A DNA stretch of 64,000 nt from CAYPTB01 sp964413535. Lineage in GTDB: Bacteria > Planctomycetota > UBA1135 > GCA-002686595. Location of the stretch: contig CAYPTB010000004.1 in assembly GCA_964413535.1 (NCBI GenBank), positions 62,001-126,000 of the forward strand, written 5' to 3'. A program made the translations under genes and the position numbers. Shown piece after piece: positions 42,513 through 50,639 of this stretch. How positions within the stretch are numbered: the first letter of the stretch is position 1; each line of letters opens with the position of its first letter. The notes under the pieces were generated by a model. That model had not been told where the DNA came from, searched no databases, and saw nothing but the letters and a program-made list of their open reading frames with translations.

Positions 42513-43343
42513 ATGGACTCTCCGGACAGGTCTACCGGTCCCCTGTCCCCATGCGGTGAAAGGCACGAACGCCTCGGCCCCGAGGCTTCGGCCATGTCGT
42601 GCGTCAAGTTCCGGTATCAACTACTTGCAGCGGCGAAGAGGTACTGTGGCCGCGATCTCCACGGCGCGGAAGACGCCGTGCAGGAGACCTTCCGCGTGGC
42701 CGCCGCGGAGGGACTCGACGCACAGTGTGGTGCCTGTCGCAAACGGCTGTTCGGCATCTGCAGGAATCAAGGCCTTACGATTCGTCGGCGCGGATCAACT
42801 TCAACCCGCGCCACGACCCCGCTGAACGAGAATGTCCCTGATCGGGCCGAGGTAGGGAGCCGTCCGAGACTTGGTGTTCTCGATACCGAACTCGCCGCAC
42901 GTGTTGAGACGTATCGAGCCCGCGACCGGGAGGTGAGGCGGCATTTCCAGGGTGGCTGGGCTGAGGCTACTCGGCATGATGCTGCCATGAAGGCGCTTGA
43001 TGACCGTTGTCTCGAAACGTGCCTCGATCATGTTGAACTGGCCTTCGAAATCCGGCCTGGAAGCTACCTGCGGGCGAATGTTCGCGCAGCATTCACGGCG
43101 TTTCTTCGAGACTACGTGGGCCTCAAGTGGAAGCCCATCCTTGGGATTCTCGCTCCGCAGGCTGCACCCGGAAGAAGCGCCGATCGAAGCGCATTGACCC
43201 GTTACAAGAGGGCTCTAACAGAGCGGCGCCTCAACTACCGCGTTGTTCTTGCGAGCGGCAGCGAGAGACTCATGCGCGACGATGGGTTCCGACAGCACTT
43301 TGTGAAGCTTCTCGAAGACCGAATCGACGCGGGGAGCAGGTAG
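42513..43343 (+). CDS. Sigma-70 region 2-like protein
   Basis: 276 residues from ATG 42513, with GGAGG at 42500-42504. FRYQLLAAAKRYCGRDLHGAEDAVQETFRVAAAEGL followed by CRKRLFGICRNQGLTIRRRG resembles ECF sigma region 2 (the D-A-V-Q-E-T-F core-binding helix and the -10 recognition segment). No region 4 HTH is evident; the C-terminal 150 residues are helical and unassigned (GSYLRANVRAAFTAFLRDYVGLKWKPILGIL). It could be a diverged sigma factor of the mobile element. A minus-strand partner of similar type converges on it. Confidence 0.55.
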   Translation: MDSPDRSTGPLSPCGERHERLGPEASAMSCVKFRYQLLAAAKRYCGRDLHGAEDAVQETFRVAAAEGLDAQCGACRKRLFGICRNQGLTIRRRGSTSTRATTPLNENVPDRAEVGSRPRLGVLDTELAARVETYRARDREVRRHFQGGWAEATRHDAAMKALDDRCLETCLDHVELAFEIRPGSYLRANVRAAFTAFLRDYVGLKWKPILGILAPQAAPGRSADRSALTRYKRALTERRLNYRVVLASGSERLMRDDGFRQHFVKLLEDRIDAGSR

Positions 43344-43380
43344 CCGTGGTTGCCTGAGGAACCACGAGCTTCCTTCTGGT

Positions 43381-44061
43381 TCAACCTCTCGTGGGCGTGC
43401 GCAGCACCTCGTCGAGACGCGCCAGGGCGCGCCGCTGCGACTCATCAAGGCGGATGTCTGCTGCGGAGAGATAGGCGAGCATCGCGTCCCGGTGACTCCG
43501 AGTATCCTTCGACAGATCTGGATATGCGTCCGAGTTTCCTGCACCGCGACGACCCTGCGACCGGCAGTACGCCGCGTAGTCTTGGGCGCGCACGCCGTAG
43601 GCCAGATCCATGACGAGAAGTTCGCGAGCAGAGTTGTCGATTTCCCGAGCCACGCCGGCAACGTGCCCCCAGCGTGCCGGGTCGAGATCCATGTGCCCGT
43701 CCTTCACGCTCAGATCATCGAGCACGGTCCTATGGACACGGTCTCTGATCTCGGACGGGACTTCAGAGAACGCGGCGTAGCTACGCTGTTCGCGAGTCAC
43801 GCTGAGCGCTCGGAGGAACTCCCGGCGCACCATAATCACGAGCGCCGCGGTGGATGTAGCGCCGGGGAAGGAGTCGAGAACAGAGGTTCTTGCCCGGGTC
43901 GCGACATCCTCGACGGCGATGTCGTCGAGTTGATCGAGGGAGAGCCCCTGAAGAAGGGGCTCCTGGACGGTCGTCCACCAGACACTGTCCGCCTGGGACA
44001 GTAGCCCCCGGGCTTCATGCTCCTGGAGGATCTGATTCGTCCGTGGCTTGCTGGCGGGCAT
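43381..44061 (-). CDS. Hypothetical protein, possibly sigma-like
   Basis: 226 residues from ATG 44061. LLQGLSLDQLDDIAVEDVATRARTSVLDSF...VIMVRREFLRALSVTREQRS faintly resembles a sigma region 2 order, and SARELLVMDLAYGVRAQDYAAYC could be a second helical domain. This is weak. It overlaps the upstream 71-residue gene by 47 nt and converges on the sigma-like gene with a 37-nt gap. Confidence 0.5.
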   Translation of the reverse strand: MPASKPRTNQILQEHEARGLLSQADSVWWTTVQEPLLQGLSLDQLDDIAVEDVATRARTSVLDSFPGATSTAALVIMVRREFLRALSVTREQRSYAAFSEVPSEIRDRVHRTVLDDLSVKDGHMDLDPARWGHVAGVAREIDNSARELLVMDLAYGVRAQDYAAYCRSQGRRGAGNSDAYPDLSKDTRSHRDAMLAYLSAADIRLDESQRRALARLDEVLRTPTRG

Positions 44062-44230
44062 GGCGCTTGTTCAGGTGGTTCTGGATGATGAAGCGGGTCG
44101 TGACGGCGATACGGTGGGCGTGTTCAGGCGTGGGTGTCTGTCCGGCACATTCTCCGCGCCAGTCCTCGTCCTTGCTTGGATCCTCCTCGGGCTCGTCTGC
44201 TCGCGGGGGGTCCACGTCGGGATCGTACAT
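44015..44230 (-). CDS. Small acidic/polar hypothetical protein
   Basis: 71 residues from ATG 44230 with an excellent GGAGGTG ribosome-binding site 6 nt upstream. MYDPDVDPPRADEPEEDPSKDEDW is Asp/Glu/Pro-rich, followed by a basic helix AHRIAVTTRFIIQNHLNKRHARQQ. It overlaps the start of the next gene in another frame, suggesting coupling. Family unknown. Confidence 0.6.
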   Translation of the reverse strand: MYDPDVDPPRADEPEEDPSKDEDWRGECAGQTPTPEHAHRIAVTTRFIIQNHLNKRHARQQATDESDPPGA

Positions 44231-44272
44231 TTGCGCACCTCCGGGGGTGAGGGCCAGGGCTGCCTGGGCACG

Positions 44273-44309
44273 AAAAAGGCGCCCGCCCCGCCTCGCGGGG
44301 CCGGGCGCC
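44273..44309 (-). terminator. Rho-independent terminator
   Basis: On the minus strand a long GC stem (GGCGCCCG... pairing with ...CGGGCGCC around a GCGAG-type loop) is followed by a five-T run (A run at 44273-44277 on the plus strand). It lies ~30 nt after the stop of the 134-residue membrane-protein gene. Confidence 0.85.
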
Positions 44310-44338
44310 ATTGGCGGCCGGGAGCCCTGAACGAGGCC

Positions 44339-44743
44339 CTAGTTGGGGGTGCTCCAGGTCCAGCGCACCCTGGCGAGAGTAACCATGGACACAACGGAGC
44401 AGACAGCCAGAGTGGAGCCCCAGGCCCACGCGCTGACGTCCGTCCAGATCACGAGCGAGCTTAGCCCGACGCCTGCGGCCAGCAGCCACAGTGCCACGGT
44501 CCAGAACCAGGCAACCTGAGCGCGACGATCGCGACCAGGAGTCGCGCCGCCGGCCCACATCCATACCGAGGTCGCGACGAGCGCCGAGATCAGGAGGCCG
44601 CCACCCCACCAAAGGGGGAGGCCAGACGAGACGATCGCGGCGGAGCCGATCACAGCGACGAGGACCCACGGGATGAGGATCCAGAGGATCGCGCTCCAGC
44701 GCGGTGAGGGGAACACTGAGGTGGGCCGAGCGGGGTTGTTCAT
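44339..44743 (-). CDS. Four-helix membrane protein of unknown function
   Basis: 134 residues from ATG 44743 (GGAG at suitable distance). Four hydrophobic segments: ILWILIPWVLVAVIGSAAIV, LWWGGGLLISALVATSVWMW, WFWTVALWLLAAGVGLSSLV and WAWGSTLAVCSVVSMVTLA. Trp-rich, with no family recognised. It ends at a clear terminator. Confidence 0.7.
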   Translation of the reverse strand: MNNPARPTSVFPSPRWSAILWILIPWVLVAVIGSAAIVSSGLPLWWGGGLLISALVATSVWMWAGGATPGRDRRAQVAWFWTVALWLLAAGVGLSSLVIWTDVSAWAWGSTLAVCSVVSMVTLARVRWTWSTPN

Positions 44744-44755
44744 CGTGAATTACTC

Positions 44756-44953
44756 CTATTGGCCTGCGAGAGACTTGGTTCGCAGGTACCAGGGGAGTCG
44801 GGCGTCGGCGCCGTTCTGTTGCATCTGTTGCATCTTTCGCAGCACATGATCGATGTGGCGTGGTTGCATTCGCTCCGGCAGTGGTGCTCGGGTTTGGGAC
44901 CCGTCTCTGGCTTCGTTGGGCGAGGGTTCGCTCAGCTCGCCTGGCGGCACCAT
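44756..44953 (-). CDS. Possible small ORF downstream of the HTH gene
   Basis: Up to 65 residues from ATG 44953, or 37 from ATG 44869, which has GGAG just upstream. The end MQPRHIDHVLRKMQQMQQNGADARLPWYLRTKSLAGQ looks protein-like. It overlaps the HTH gene's last codons if the longer start is used. Support is weak. Confidence 0.35.
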   Translation of the reverse strand: MVPPGELSEPSPNEARDGSQTRAPLPERMQPRHIDHVLRKMQQMQQNGADARLPWYLRTKSLAGQ

Positions 44954-45288
44954 TCTGGTGCCTGGACGAGACCGCGCAGGGCGCGCTCCGTGGCCGGCAT
45001 CTCGCCGGTCACCACGCGCCGCTGCACCTCCGGCGCGAGCAGGACGAGCTTCATCACCTGCGTCATCCTCGCCCGCGTGACCCCCAGCGCCCGCGCCGCT
45101 TCTGCGTAGCCCGAGAGTTCCCCTGCCTCGACCAATCGCTCGACGTGGTGCGCCAACGCCAGCATCCGCGCGGCACGGCTCGGGCCGACGGGCACATCGG
45201 GCTTGCGGCGCGCGCGAACCGAGGGGGACACCTCCGCCCGCCGTACGGGCTTCTCGACCGCGAACGCGCTGCGGATCGTGCGGCTCAT
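44932..45288 (-). CDS. HTH protein accompanying the serine recombinase
   Basis: 118 residues from ATG 45288, overlapping the recombinase stop as ATGA. After a basic linker, ALAHHVERLVEAGELSGYAEAARALGVTRARMTQVMKLVLLAPEVQRRVV is a ParB/KorB-like helix-turn-helix (A-x-x-L-G-V-T-R-A-R-M-T-Q). Proteins of this type are commonly encoded directly after DUF2924 and large serine recombinase genes in integrative elements, as here, and may control or help recombination. Confidence 0.75.
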   Translation of the reverse strand: MSRTIRSAFAVEKPVRRAEVSPSVRARRKPDVPVGPSRAARMLALAHHVERLVEAGELSGYAEAARALGVTRARMTQVMKLVLLAPEVQRRVVTGEMPATERALRGLVQAPEWCRQAS

Positions 45289-46865
45289 CGCGCGCGCTCC
45301 TGGAGCGCCCTGGGGCCGCCCGGGCGGAAGGTGATCGCCACCTCGCCCCGGTCGGCGTCGAACGTCACGCGTTCGAGCAGCAGAGCCAGGACGCGCGCAC
45401 GCTCGCGGGGGAAGAGCTCGGACCAGACGGGCTCCAGGTCCGCGAGCGCCGCGCGCAGCTCGCCCGGGTCGAGGTCGCCCATCTCCAGCGCTGCGAGGTC
45501 CCCGCGCGCCTCGGCAAGGCGCTGGCAAGCCTGGTCGATCTCGCGGTCGGCCTCGGCCAGGCGCGCCATGAGCACGTGCGCGGCGCTCCCGCCCGTGGCG
45601 ATGGCCTCGACGAGGTTCGCCCGCTCGGCTTCGAGGCGCGTCTGGTCGGCGGTGAGGCGGCGGACCTCCGCGATCAGCTCGGGCTTGCGCGCCTCGCGGT
45701 CCGCGCGGTCGGCTTCGAGCGTCGCCTCGATGAGAGCCGGGTCGCGGCCGATCTCGCGGAGCTGCTCGACCACGTGCGCCTCGAGCTTGCCCGCCGGCAC
45801 GCGCGAGCCGGGGCAGCTCTTCGCGCCCGCGTTGTGGAGCTTGCGGCAGACGTAGCTCCCGTAGCGCTTGGGTCCCTTGCCCGCGTAGTGGGGGATCAGG
45901 GCCGACCCGCAGCGACCGCAGAAGGCGAGCCGCGCGAGCAGCGCGCCGTTCTTCGACTCGCGCGGGTGGCGCGGGTCGCGTCCGCCGGCGTTGGCCCGTA
46001 GCAGCGCCTGCACCGCGTCCCACGTTCCCTGGTCGACGATCGCGTCGTGCTCGGCCTCGACCACCTCGTCGCCGGCGTGGATCTTCCCGAGGTAGATCAC
46101 GTTCTTGAGCAGCCCGTCGACGCTCGACTTCGAGAACGGCGTCGGGCGCGTCTCCGTGCCCGCCTTGGTCGTCCACACCTTCGGCATCCACCCGCGCCGG
46201 CGCAGCTCGTCCGCCACGAGCAGGAGCGAGCCGAGTTCGAGGTAGAGCGCGAAGATCGCGCGCACGCGTTCCGCCTCGGGCTCGTTCACGACGAGCTTCT
46301 TCTCCACGAGGTCGTAGCCGAGCGGCACCAGCCCGCCCGTCCACATGCCGCGGCGGCGCGTCGCGAGCATCTTGTCCTTCGTGCGTTGCGCGATCGTCTC
46401 GCGTTCGAACTGCGCAAACGTCGCGAGCAGGTGGAGCACCATGCGACCCGTCGCCGTGCTCGTGTCGAAGTGCTCGGTGACGCTGACGAACGCGACGCCC
46501 TGCGCGTTGAACGCGTCCATCAGCCGCGCGAAGTCGAGGATCGAGCGCGACAGCCGGTCGAGGCGGTAGCAGGCGACGACGTCGACGCACCCGGCGCCGA
46601 TGTCCGCGAGCAGGCGCTGGAACGCCGGCCGGTCGACCGTCGCGCCGGAGAAGCCGCCGTCGTCGTACGTCTCGGGCAGCGCGGCCCAGCCCTGCGCGCG
46701 TTGCGACGCGACGTAGGCCAAGACCGCCTCGCGTTGCGCGTCGATCGAGCCGAACTCGCTCCCCTCGGAGCGGTCGACGGACTGACGGCAGTAGATTGCG
46801 ACGCGCACGGTCGCCGGCGCGGCGGGGGAGGCGTGTTTCCCGTTGGTGCGGAGAGTTGCCTTCAC
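45285..46865 (-). CDS. Large serine recombinase
   Basis: 526 residues from GTG 46865, coupled to the DUF2924 gene by a GTGA overlap. The catalytic resolvase domain has VRVAIYCRQSVDRSEGSEFGSIDAQREAV (nucleophile Ser in Y-C-R-Q-S, ~28), YDDGGFSGATVDRPAFQRLL, YRLDRLSRSILDFARLMD and GRMVLHLLATFAQFERETIAQRTKD. The recombinase domain (VPLGYDLVEKKLVVNEPEAERVRAIF) follows, then a zinc ribbon (CGRCGSALIPHY...CRKL...C) and a C-terminal coiled coil. It integrates or excises DNA at att sites. It has all hallmark residues, so it looks active. Confidence 0.93.
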   Translation of the reverse strand: MKATLRTNGKHASPAAPATVRVAIYCRQSVDRSEGSEFGSIDAQREAVLAYVASQRAQGWAALPETYDDGGFSGATVDRPAFQRLLADIGAGCVDVVACYRLDRLSRSILDFARLMDAFNAQGVAFVSVTEHFDTSTATGRMVLHLLATFAQFERETIAQRTKDKMLATRRRGMWTGGLVPLGYDLVEKKLVVNEPEAERVRAIFALYLELGSLLLVADELRRRGWMPKVWTTKAGTETRPTPFSKSSVDGLLKNVIYLGKIHAGDEVVEAEHDAIVDQGTWDAVQALLRANAGGRDPRHPRESKNGALLARLAFCGRCGSALIPHYAGKGPKRYGSYVCRKLHNAGAKSCPGSRVPAGKLEAHVVEQLREIGRDPALIEATLEADRADREARKPELIAEVRRLTADQTRLEAERANLVEAIATGGSAAHVLMARLAEADREIDQACQRLAEARGDLAALEMGDLDPGELRAALADLEPVWSELFPRERARVLALLLERVTFDADRGEVAITFRPGGPRALQERAR

Positions 46866-47329
46866 TTCGCTGCCCTCCGTTGCGTCAGGTTGAAGAACAA
46901 CCGACCGTTCCAGTGCGAGCCCGTGACCGCCTTCGCCACCGCCGAGAGCGAGCGGTACACGACGCCCTCGTGCTCCCACTTGCCGCCCTCGATCGCGCGC
47001 GCGGTCACCGTCTTGCCCTTCCACTCACGCACGACCGTCGTGCCGACGAGCGGGTCCTTCGCGCGCGTCTCGATGCGCGCAACCTGCGTGCGGCTCCCGA
47101 GCGGCAAATCGATCTCGGCGATCAACTCGTCGAGGCGTTTGAGGGCGGTCGCGCTCAACCCGCCGTAGCGCTGCTCCTGGATCTTCCACGCGATCTTCCG
47201 CCACAACCAGTCGCGGTGCTTGATGCGCGGCGGTTTGCCGAACACCGCTTCGTAGCGCACGACGAGCTCCGCCACGGGCATCGCGCGCAGCTCGTTGATC
47301 TCGTCCGCGATCGTCTTCTCTTGTGTCAT
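46862..47329 (-). CDS. DUF2924 protein
   Basis: 155 residues. INELRAMPVAELVVRYEAVFGKPPRIKHRDWLWRKIAWKIQEQRYGGL and GTTVVREWKGKTVTARAIEGGKWEHEGVVYRSLSAVAKAVTGSHWNGRLFF are the two conserved DUF2924 blocks. The C-terminal block resembles small chromatin-like or restriction-system DNA-binding modules. The gene nearly always precedes a large serine recombinase, as it does here with a 4-nt overlap, so it is probably an accessory recombination factor. Confidence 0.9.
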   Translation of the reverse strand: MTQEKTIADEINELRAMPVAELVVRYEAVFGKPPRIKHRDWLWRKIAWKIQEQRYGGLSATALKRLDELIAEIDLPLGSRTQVARIETRAKDPLVGTTVVREWKGKTVTARAIEGGKWEHEGVVYRSLSAVAKAVTGSHWNGRLFFNLTQRRAAK

Positions 47330-47586
47330 GCGTCCTCCTTGGCGGGAACGGCACCGTCGCCGTCAACCGCCGGGACACACAGAGCCAGGCTCTCGCGCGC
47401 CTCATCCAGTGACTTCTGCCGAAGCCGAACGCGCGCGATCCCACGCGCGAGCAACGCGCCCAGTTCGCGCACGCGCTCGGCGGGGGACATGGCCGCTACT
47501 TCCCGCGCCCGGCGCGCCCCGGGGCCACCCAGCGCGGCACGTTGGCCGCGGGTGCCCGCGAGAGGGGCTCTGCGGGAGGCCGTCAC
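47326..47586 (-). CDS. Small hypothetical protein upstream of DUF2924
   Basis: 86 residues if started at 47586, or 53 from an internal ATG at 47490 (MSPAERVRELGALLARGIARVRLRQKSL). The internal version reads like a natural helical protein; the N-terminal extension is Arg/Ala/Gly-rich. It overlaps the DUF2924 start by 4 nt. Small proteins like this often fill this position in recombinase modules. Confidence 0.55.
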   Translation of the reverse strand: MTASRRAPLAGTRGQRAALGGPGARRAREVAAMSPAERVRELGALLARGIARVRLRQKSLDEARESLALCVPAVDGDGAVPAKEDA

Positions 47587-47879
47587 AGCGAGCCTCCGTA
47601 CTCCCGCGCGAGGGCGCTCAGGACCTGGCGCTCGATGGCCAGCCGCGCCTCCTCGTCGACGGGTCGAACCGGGCGACGGCGCTTCCCCTTGCGGTCGACC
47701 GGCTCGGGGAACGAGAGGCTCAGCACGCCGTCGCGGCTCCGCCGGATGGCGACCCCCTCGACCACCAGCGCGTCGTCGAGGAGGAAGCTCGTCCAGCCGC
47801 GCAAGCCTCGCTGGCGGTCGAGGTGGTGTGCCCGGGAGAAGATGACCGCCGAGACGGTGGGCATCGTGCGGGGCTTCAT
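47583..47879 (-). CDS. SpoVG-like small protein
   Basis: 98 residues from ATG 47879. VSAVIFSRAHHLDRQRGLRGWTSFLLDDALVVEGVAIRRSRDGVLSLSFPEPVDRKGKRRRPVRPVDEEARLAIERQVLSAL follows the SpoVG layout: a small beta sheet with a conserved L-D-D-x-L/F-V-V-x-x-I core, then S-F-P-x-x-x-D-x-x-G-K/R and a final helix. SpoVG proteins bind nucleic acid and regulate genes. The similarity is by motif order, not firm. Confidence 0.6.
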   Translation of the reverse strand: MKPRTMPTVSAVIFSRAHHLDRQRGLRGWTSFLLDDALVVEGVAIRRSRDGVLSLSFPEPVDRKGKRRRPVRPVDEEARLAIERQVLSALAREYGGSL

Positions 47880-47925
47880 GCTGCGCCCTCCGTGGTCCCG
47901 ACGTGGGTGACGACGAGGGCGGGCC

Positions 47926-49350
47926 TCATGCCGCGCCTCCATCGGTTTCAGCCGAGCCCTCGGCCTTCGTCTTGCGCCTGCGCTTTGCCTTCGACCCCTT
48001 GCGCTTCGAGGTCTTGCGCTTCCTCAGCTTCGCGGCGTCAGGCGCAGCGCTGGCCTTGCGCCGGGCGGGGCGGGGTTTGGCAGCCGCGGCGGGAGGTTCT
48101 GCGTTCGCGGCGGTGTTGTTGTCCTTCGGCTGCTGGTTCTCGGAGTCGTTTGACCCGCCCGAACCTGTCTCCTGTCTCACCGATCCCCCCCCTAAGGGGG
48201 GGGAATCGGGTGAGACTTGAGACTGATCAGGTTCGCCAGTCTCCGTGAGACTGATTGAGACAGATGAGACTGATTCGTCTGAGACTGATTGCTTCGGGCG
48301 GTAGTAGACTGCTCGTCCGGCCTTCTGGCGTTCGAGCGTATTTCCCTTCACCATCGCAGCTAGCGTGCGATAGAAGGTCGCGTACTTGACGCCGCTTGCG
48401 AGCTGTAGTTTGCCCGCTGCGGTCCAGTCTCCGAAGAACGTGTCTCGAAGAGTCTCAAGGACCGCATCGGAGTGTTTTCGCGAGGACGCGAAGCCGTCTT
48501 TGGACTGATTAGTCTCAAAGGGCTTGAGACTGATTCGGCAGCTCGTCGGATGCTCGCCGTCGACGAGCCGATCGAGCGTCACGGGGTCGAGCCAGAAGAC
48601 CATCTCCTTCGCCCGGGGGCCTTCCTTCTGTTTCTCGTTGCTGAGGACGAGATGGTCGTCCTCGTTGCGGCCAAGCTTCAGGATGCAGTCCGCCGCGCCG
48701 CGAAGGGCGGAGCTACCGCGCTCCTGCTCGCTGTTCTTGCCGCTGTGGTGAACGAGCAGGATCGTCATGCCTAGCGAGCGCAACGCGTCGCACGCTCGCA
48801 CGATGCGCCCCATGTCCTGGGTCGAGTTCTCGTCGCCGGTGTGGCAGCGGGCGAGCGTGTCGAGAACGACGAAAGCCGGGCGCTGATCCATCTCATCGAT
48901 CAGCCCGAGGAGGGCCTCGGGTTCATCGTCCGCGAGGAGGTCGAGCATGCCCTTGAGCACGAACAAGTAGCAGTGCAGGGGGCTGTCCGCCGGCACGCTG
49001 CCTCCGCACCAGGCGTCGATGCGAGGGCCCATGCCGGAGAGGCCCTCGGCAGCGACGTACAGGACCACCCCCTGGATGACTTCCTTCCCATGCCACATGC
49101 GCCCGCTTGCGACGCAGCAAGCGAGATCGATCGCGAGGAATGTCTTGCCCGCACCAGGCGACGCGTAGAGGACGCCAAGGCTGCCCTGGACGATCGTTTC
49201 CTCGACGAGGTATCGCGGAGGCTCGATCGCGAGCACCTCCGCGAGCGTGAGGATGCGCCGCCCCTCGCGGGCACCCACGGACTCGGGGGTGATGTCTTCC
49301 ACGCTTCCAAACGCGCTCTCGGCGGTGAGGGGTTCGTCACGCACTTGCAC
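47926..49350 (-). CDS. RepA-like AAA ATPase/helicase
   Basis: 474 residues from a GTG at 49350. Walker A YASPGAGKTFLAIDLA (~62-77), Walker B FVVLDTLARCHTGDEN, and LVHHSGKNSEQERGSSALRGAADCILKL match the hexameric plasmid RepA/AAA_25 helicase family. A small winged-helix-like segment follows, then a low-complexity Ser-rich region and a Lys/Arg/Ala-rich tail ending TKAEGSAETDGGAA. It overlaps the primase gene's 3' end by 14 nt. With the CHC2/Toprim protein it forms a minimal replication module. The gene contains repeated TGAGACTGAT sites (separate entry). Confidence 0.85.
   Translation of the reverse strand: MQVRDEPLTAESAFGSVEDITPESVGAREGRRILTLAEVLAIEPPRYLVEETIVQGSLGVLYASPGAGKTFLAIDLACCVASGRMWHGKEVIQGVVLYVAAEGLSGMGPRIDAWCGGSVPADSPLHCYLFVLKGMLDLLADDEPEALLGLIDEMDQRPAFVVLDTLARCHTGDENSTQDMGRIVRACDALRSLGMTILLVHHSGKNSEQERGSSALRGAADCILKLGRNEDDHLVLSNEKQKEGPRAKEMVFWLDPVTLDRLVDGEHPTSCRISLKPFETNQSKDGFASSRKHSDAVLETLRDTFFGDWTAAGKLQLASGVKYATFYRTLAAMVKGNTLERQKAGRAVYYRPKQSVSDESVSSVSISLTETGEPDQSQVSPDSPPLGGGSVRQETGSGGSNDSENQQPKDNNTAANAEPPAAAAKPRPARRKASAAPDAAKLRKRKTSKRKGSKAKRRRKTKAEGSAETDGGAA
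48218..48534. repeat. Iteron-like direct repeats TGAGACTGAT inside the repA-like gene
   Basis: Five exact copies of TGAGACTGAT at 48218-48227, 48246-48255, 48265-48274, 48280-48289 and 48525-48534, plus a one-mismatch copy at 48256-48265 and partial copies such as TGAGACT at 48211. The copies fall in all three reading frames relative to the gene, so they are not a codon-level protein repeat. Clustered short direct repeats in or near a replication initiator gene are typical of iteron origins. Confidence 0.7.
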
Positions 49351-50305
49351 GGGTGGCCTCGCAGTGCGCGTTGCTGAGGAAGTTGGTCAATCCGCACACG
49401 CCGAGCTTCCAGAGCGCGTCGCAGGCGTCCTTGCAGCCGTCCGGCCAGCGGATGCGTTTCACTGCCGCGGCACCGAGTTCGTGTGCGCGGCGCGCCGTCT
49501 CGACGGTCGCGATCTCGCCGGGGGCGTCGCAGTCGAGGGCGAGGCAGACCACGCGCCGTCGCACCCACGACCCGATACCGCTCGCCGCGTTGGAGGTGCC
49601 CGGCGCGCAAAGCACTGGCAGCCTGGTCGTGATGGCGAACGCGAGGGAGTCCGTGAGGCCCTCGCCGTAGAGGACGGGAACGTCGCGGGGCAGCTCGCGA
49701 CGCAGAAGACGCAACCCGGGGGCGTTGGCGAAGACGAGTCCGCGAGCCAGCGAACCCTTCGGGAACAGCGTCTTCGGATCGCCGCTCCGGATCCGGCGCG
49801 CTTGGACGTTGGCGATCTCGCCCTTCGCGTCGTAGAGCGGGCCGACGATCTGATGGCCGGTGTCAGCCCATCGTCCGACGGCCTCGGGAAGGTCCATCCC
49901 TTTGGCCACGATCCCGAACGATCGTTCCTCCCAGGACTCGCTCAGGCCGCGATCGTTCAGGAACCGGTAGACCTCCGCGTCCTCGTCGACGGTGTCGTCA
50001 TCGAGCGCCCGGGCGCGGGCCTTGCGCAAGACCTCCGCCGCCGACGCTGGACCGAAGGTGAGCGGTTCGTTCCGCTCCCAGGTCGCGTTGCGCAGGAAGA
50101 GGTCCGCCTTGGTGAGCCCGATCGCAGCGCACACGGCGTCCGTCGTGCACCCCGCGCGGCAGATCAGGAGGACCCGACCATCAGCGCCGGCGCGGATCCC
50201 GAGGCTGGGCGTGCTGTCCTCGTGGGCCGGGCAGCGGCAGCGCCACTCTTTGCCGACGCGCCTGACGCCGGGCAGGAGGGAGAGGACGAGTGCGAGGGGG
50301 CTCAC
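49337..50305 (-). CDS. CHC2 zinc-finger/Toprim DNA primase
   Basis: 322 residues from GTG 50305. The N-terminal zinc finger is WRCRCPAHEDSTPSLGI...VLLICRAGC (C/C-H...C...C pattern, about 22-55). A Toprim-like half has VPVLYGEGLTDSLAFAI, with the Glu in the GEGLTD position, and RRVVCLALDCDAPGEIATVETARRAHELG, the D-x-D metal site. It lacks the full RNA-polymerase-like core of DnaG, as is common in plasmid and phage primases. It primes replication together with the RepA-like helicase downstream. It overlaps the DUF1580 stop by 4 nt. Confidence 0.85.
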   Translation of the reverse strand: MSPLALVLSLLPGVRRVGKEWRCRCPAHEDSTPSLGIRAGADGRVLLICRAGCTTDAVCAAIGLTKADLFLRNATWERNEPLTFGPASAAEVLRKARARALDDDTVDEDAEVYRFLNDRGLSESWEERSFGIVAKGMDLPEAVGRWADTGHQIVGPLYDAKGEIANVQARRIRSGDPKTLFPKGSLARGLVFANAPGLRLLRRELPRDVPVLYGEGLTDSLAFAITTRLPVLCAPGTSNAASGIGSWVRRRVVCLALDCDAPGEIATVETARRAHELGAAAVKRIRWPDGCKDACDALWKLGVCGLTNFLSNAHCEATRASA

Positions 50306-50538
50306 GCCGCGCCCCCCGAGTCATCAGCCGACAGTCTGTCGAAGAAGCGCTGCAACGCCTGAACGGACGTGCAGAGCGAGCTGCCCACGCGGATCGTCTC
50401 CAGGCGGACTCCGCGGTATCCCTTCCGCGCCCAGGCATAGAGCGTCGCGGGATGCGGCTGGCTGCCAGCCCGGCGTCGGGGGAGACGCGAGCAGGCATCA
50501 GCGAGGGTGAGGATCTCTTCGGTAGCTAGGTCGATCAT
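50302..50538 (-). CDS. DUF1580 protein (MerR/excisionase-like HTH)
   Basis: 78 residues. MIDLATEEILTLADACSRLPRRRAGSQPHPATLYAWARKGYRGVRLETIRVGSSLCTSVQALQRFFDRL is a full-length match to the DUF1580 pattern as I know it from planctomycetes: an excisionase-like winged HTH with S/A-T-L-Y-x-W and R-G-V-x-L-E. It probably regulates the replication/recombination genes that follow. It is also the best taxonomic hint in the window. Confidence 0.88.
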   Translation of the reverse strand: MIDLATEEILTLADACSRLPRRRAGSQPHPATLYAWARKGYRGVRLETIRVGSSLCTSVQALQRFFDRLSADDSGGAA

Positions 50539-50639
50539 GGGCCACGCGCCGGCTGGCTACCGGCGACGTGGCCTCACGAAAGCACGCTACGGCCCCGCGT
50601 TGGCTGGGGAGATAAGGGGAGATAGCGGGAGACAGAGCA

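Noticed and set aside
48180..48300. CRISPR array suspected from repeated GAGACTGAT units
   Set aside because: Units are only 10 bp with irregular 0-20 nt spacing and no cas genes; iteron-like repeats fit better.
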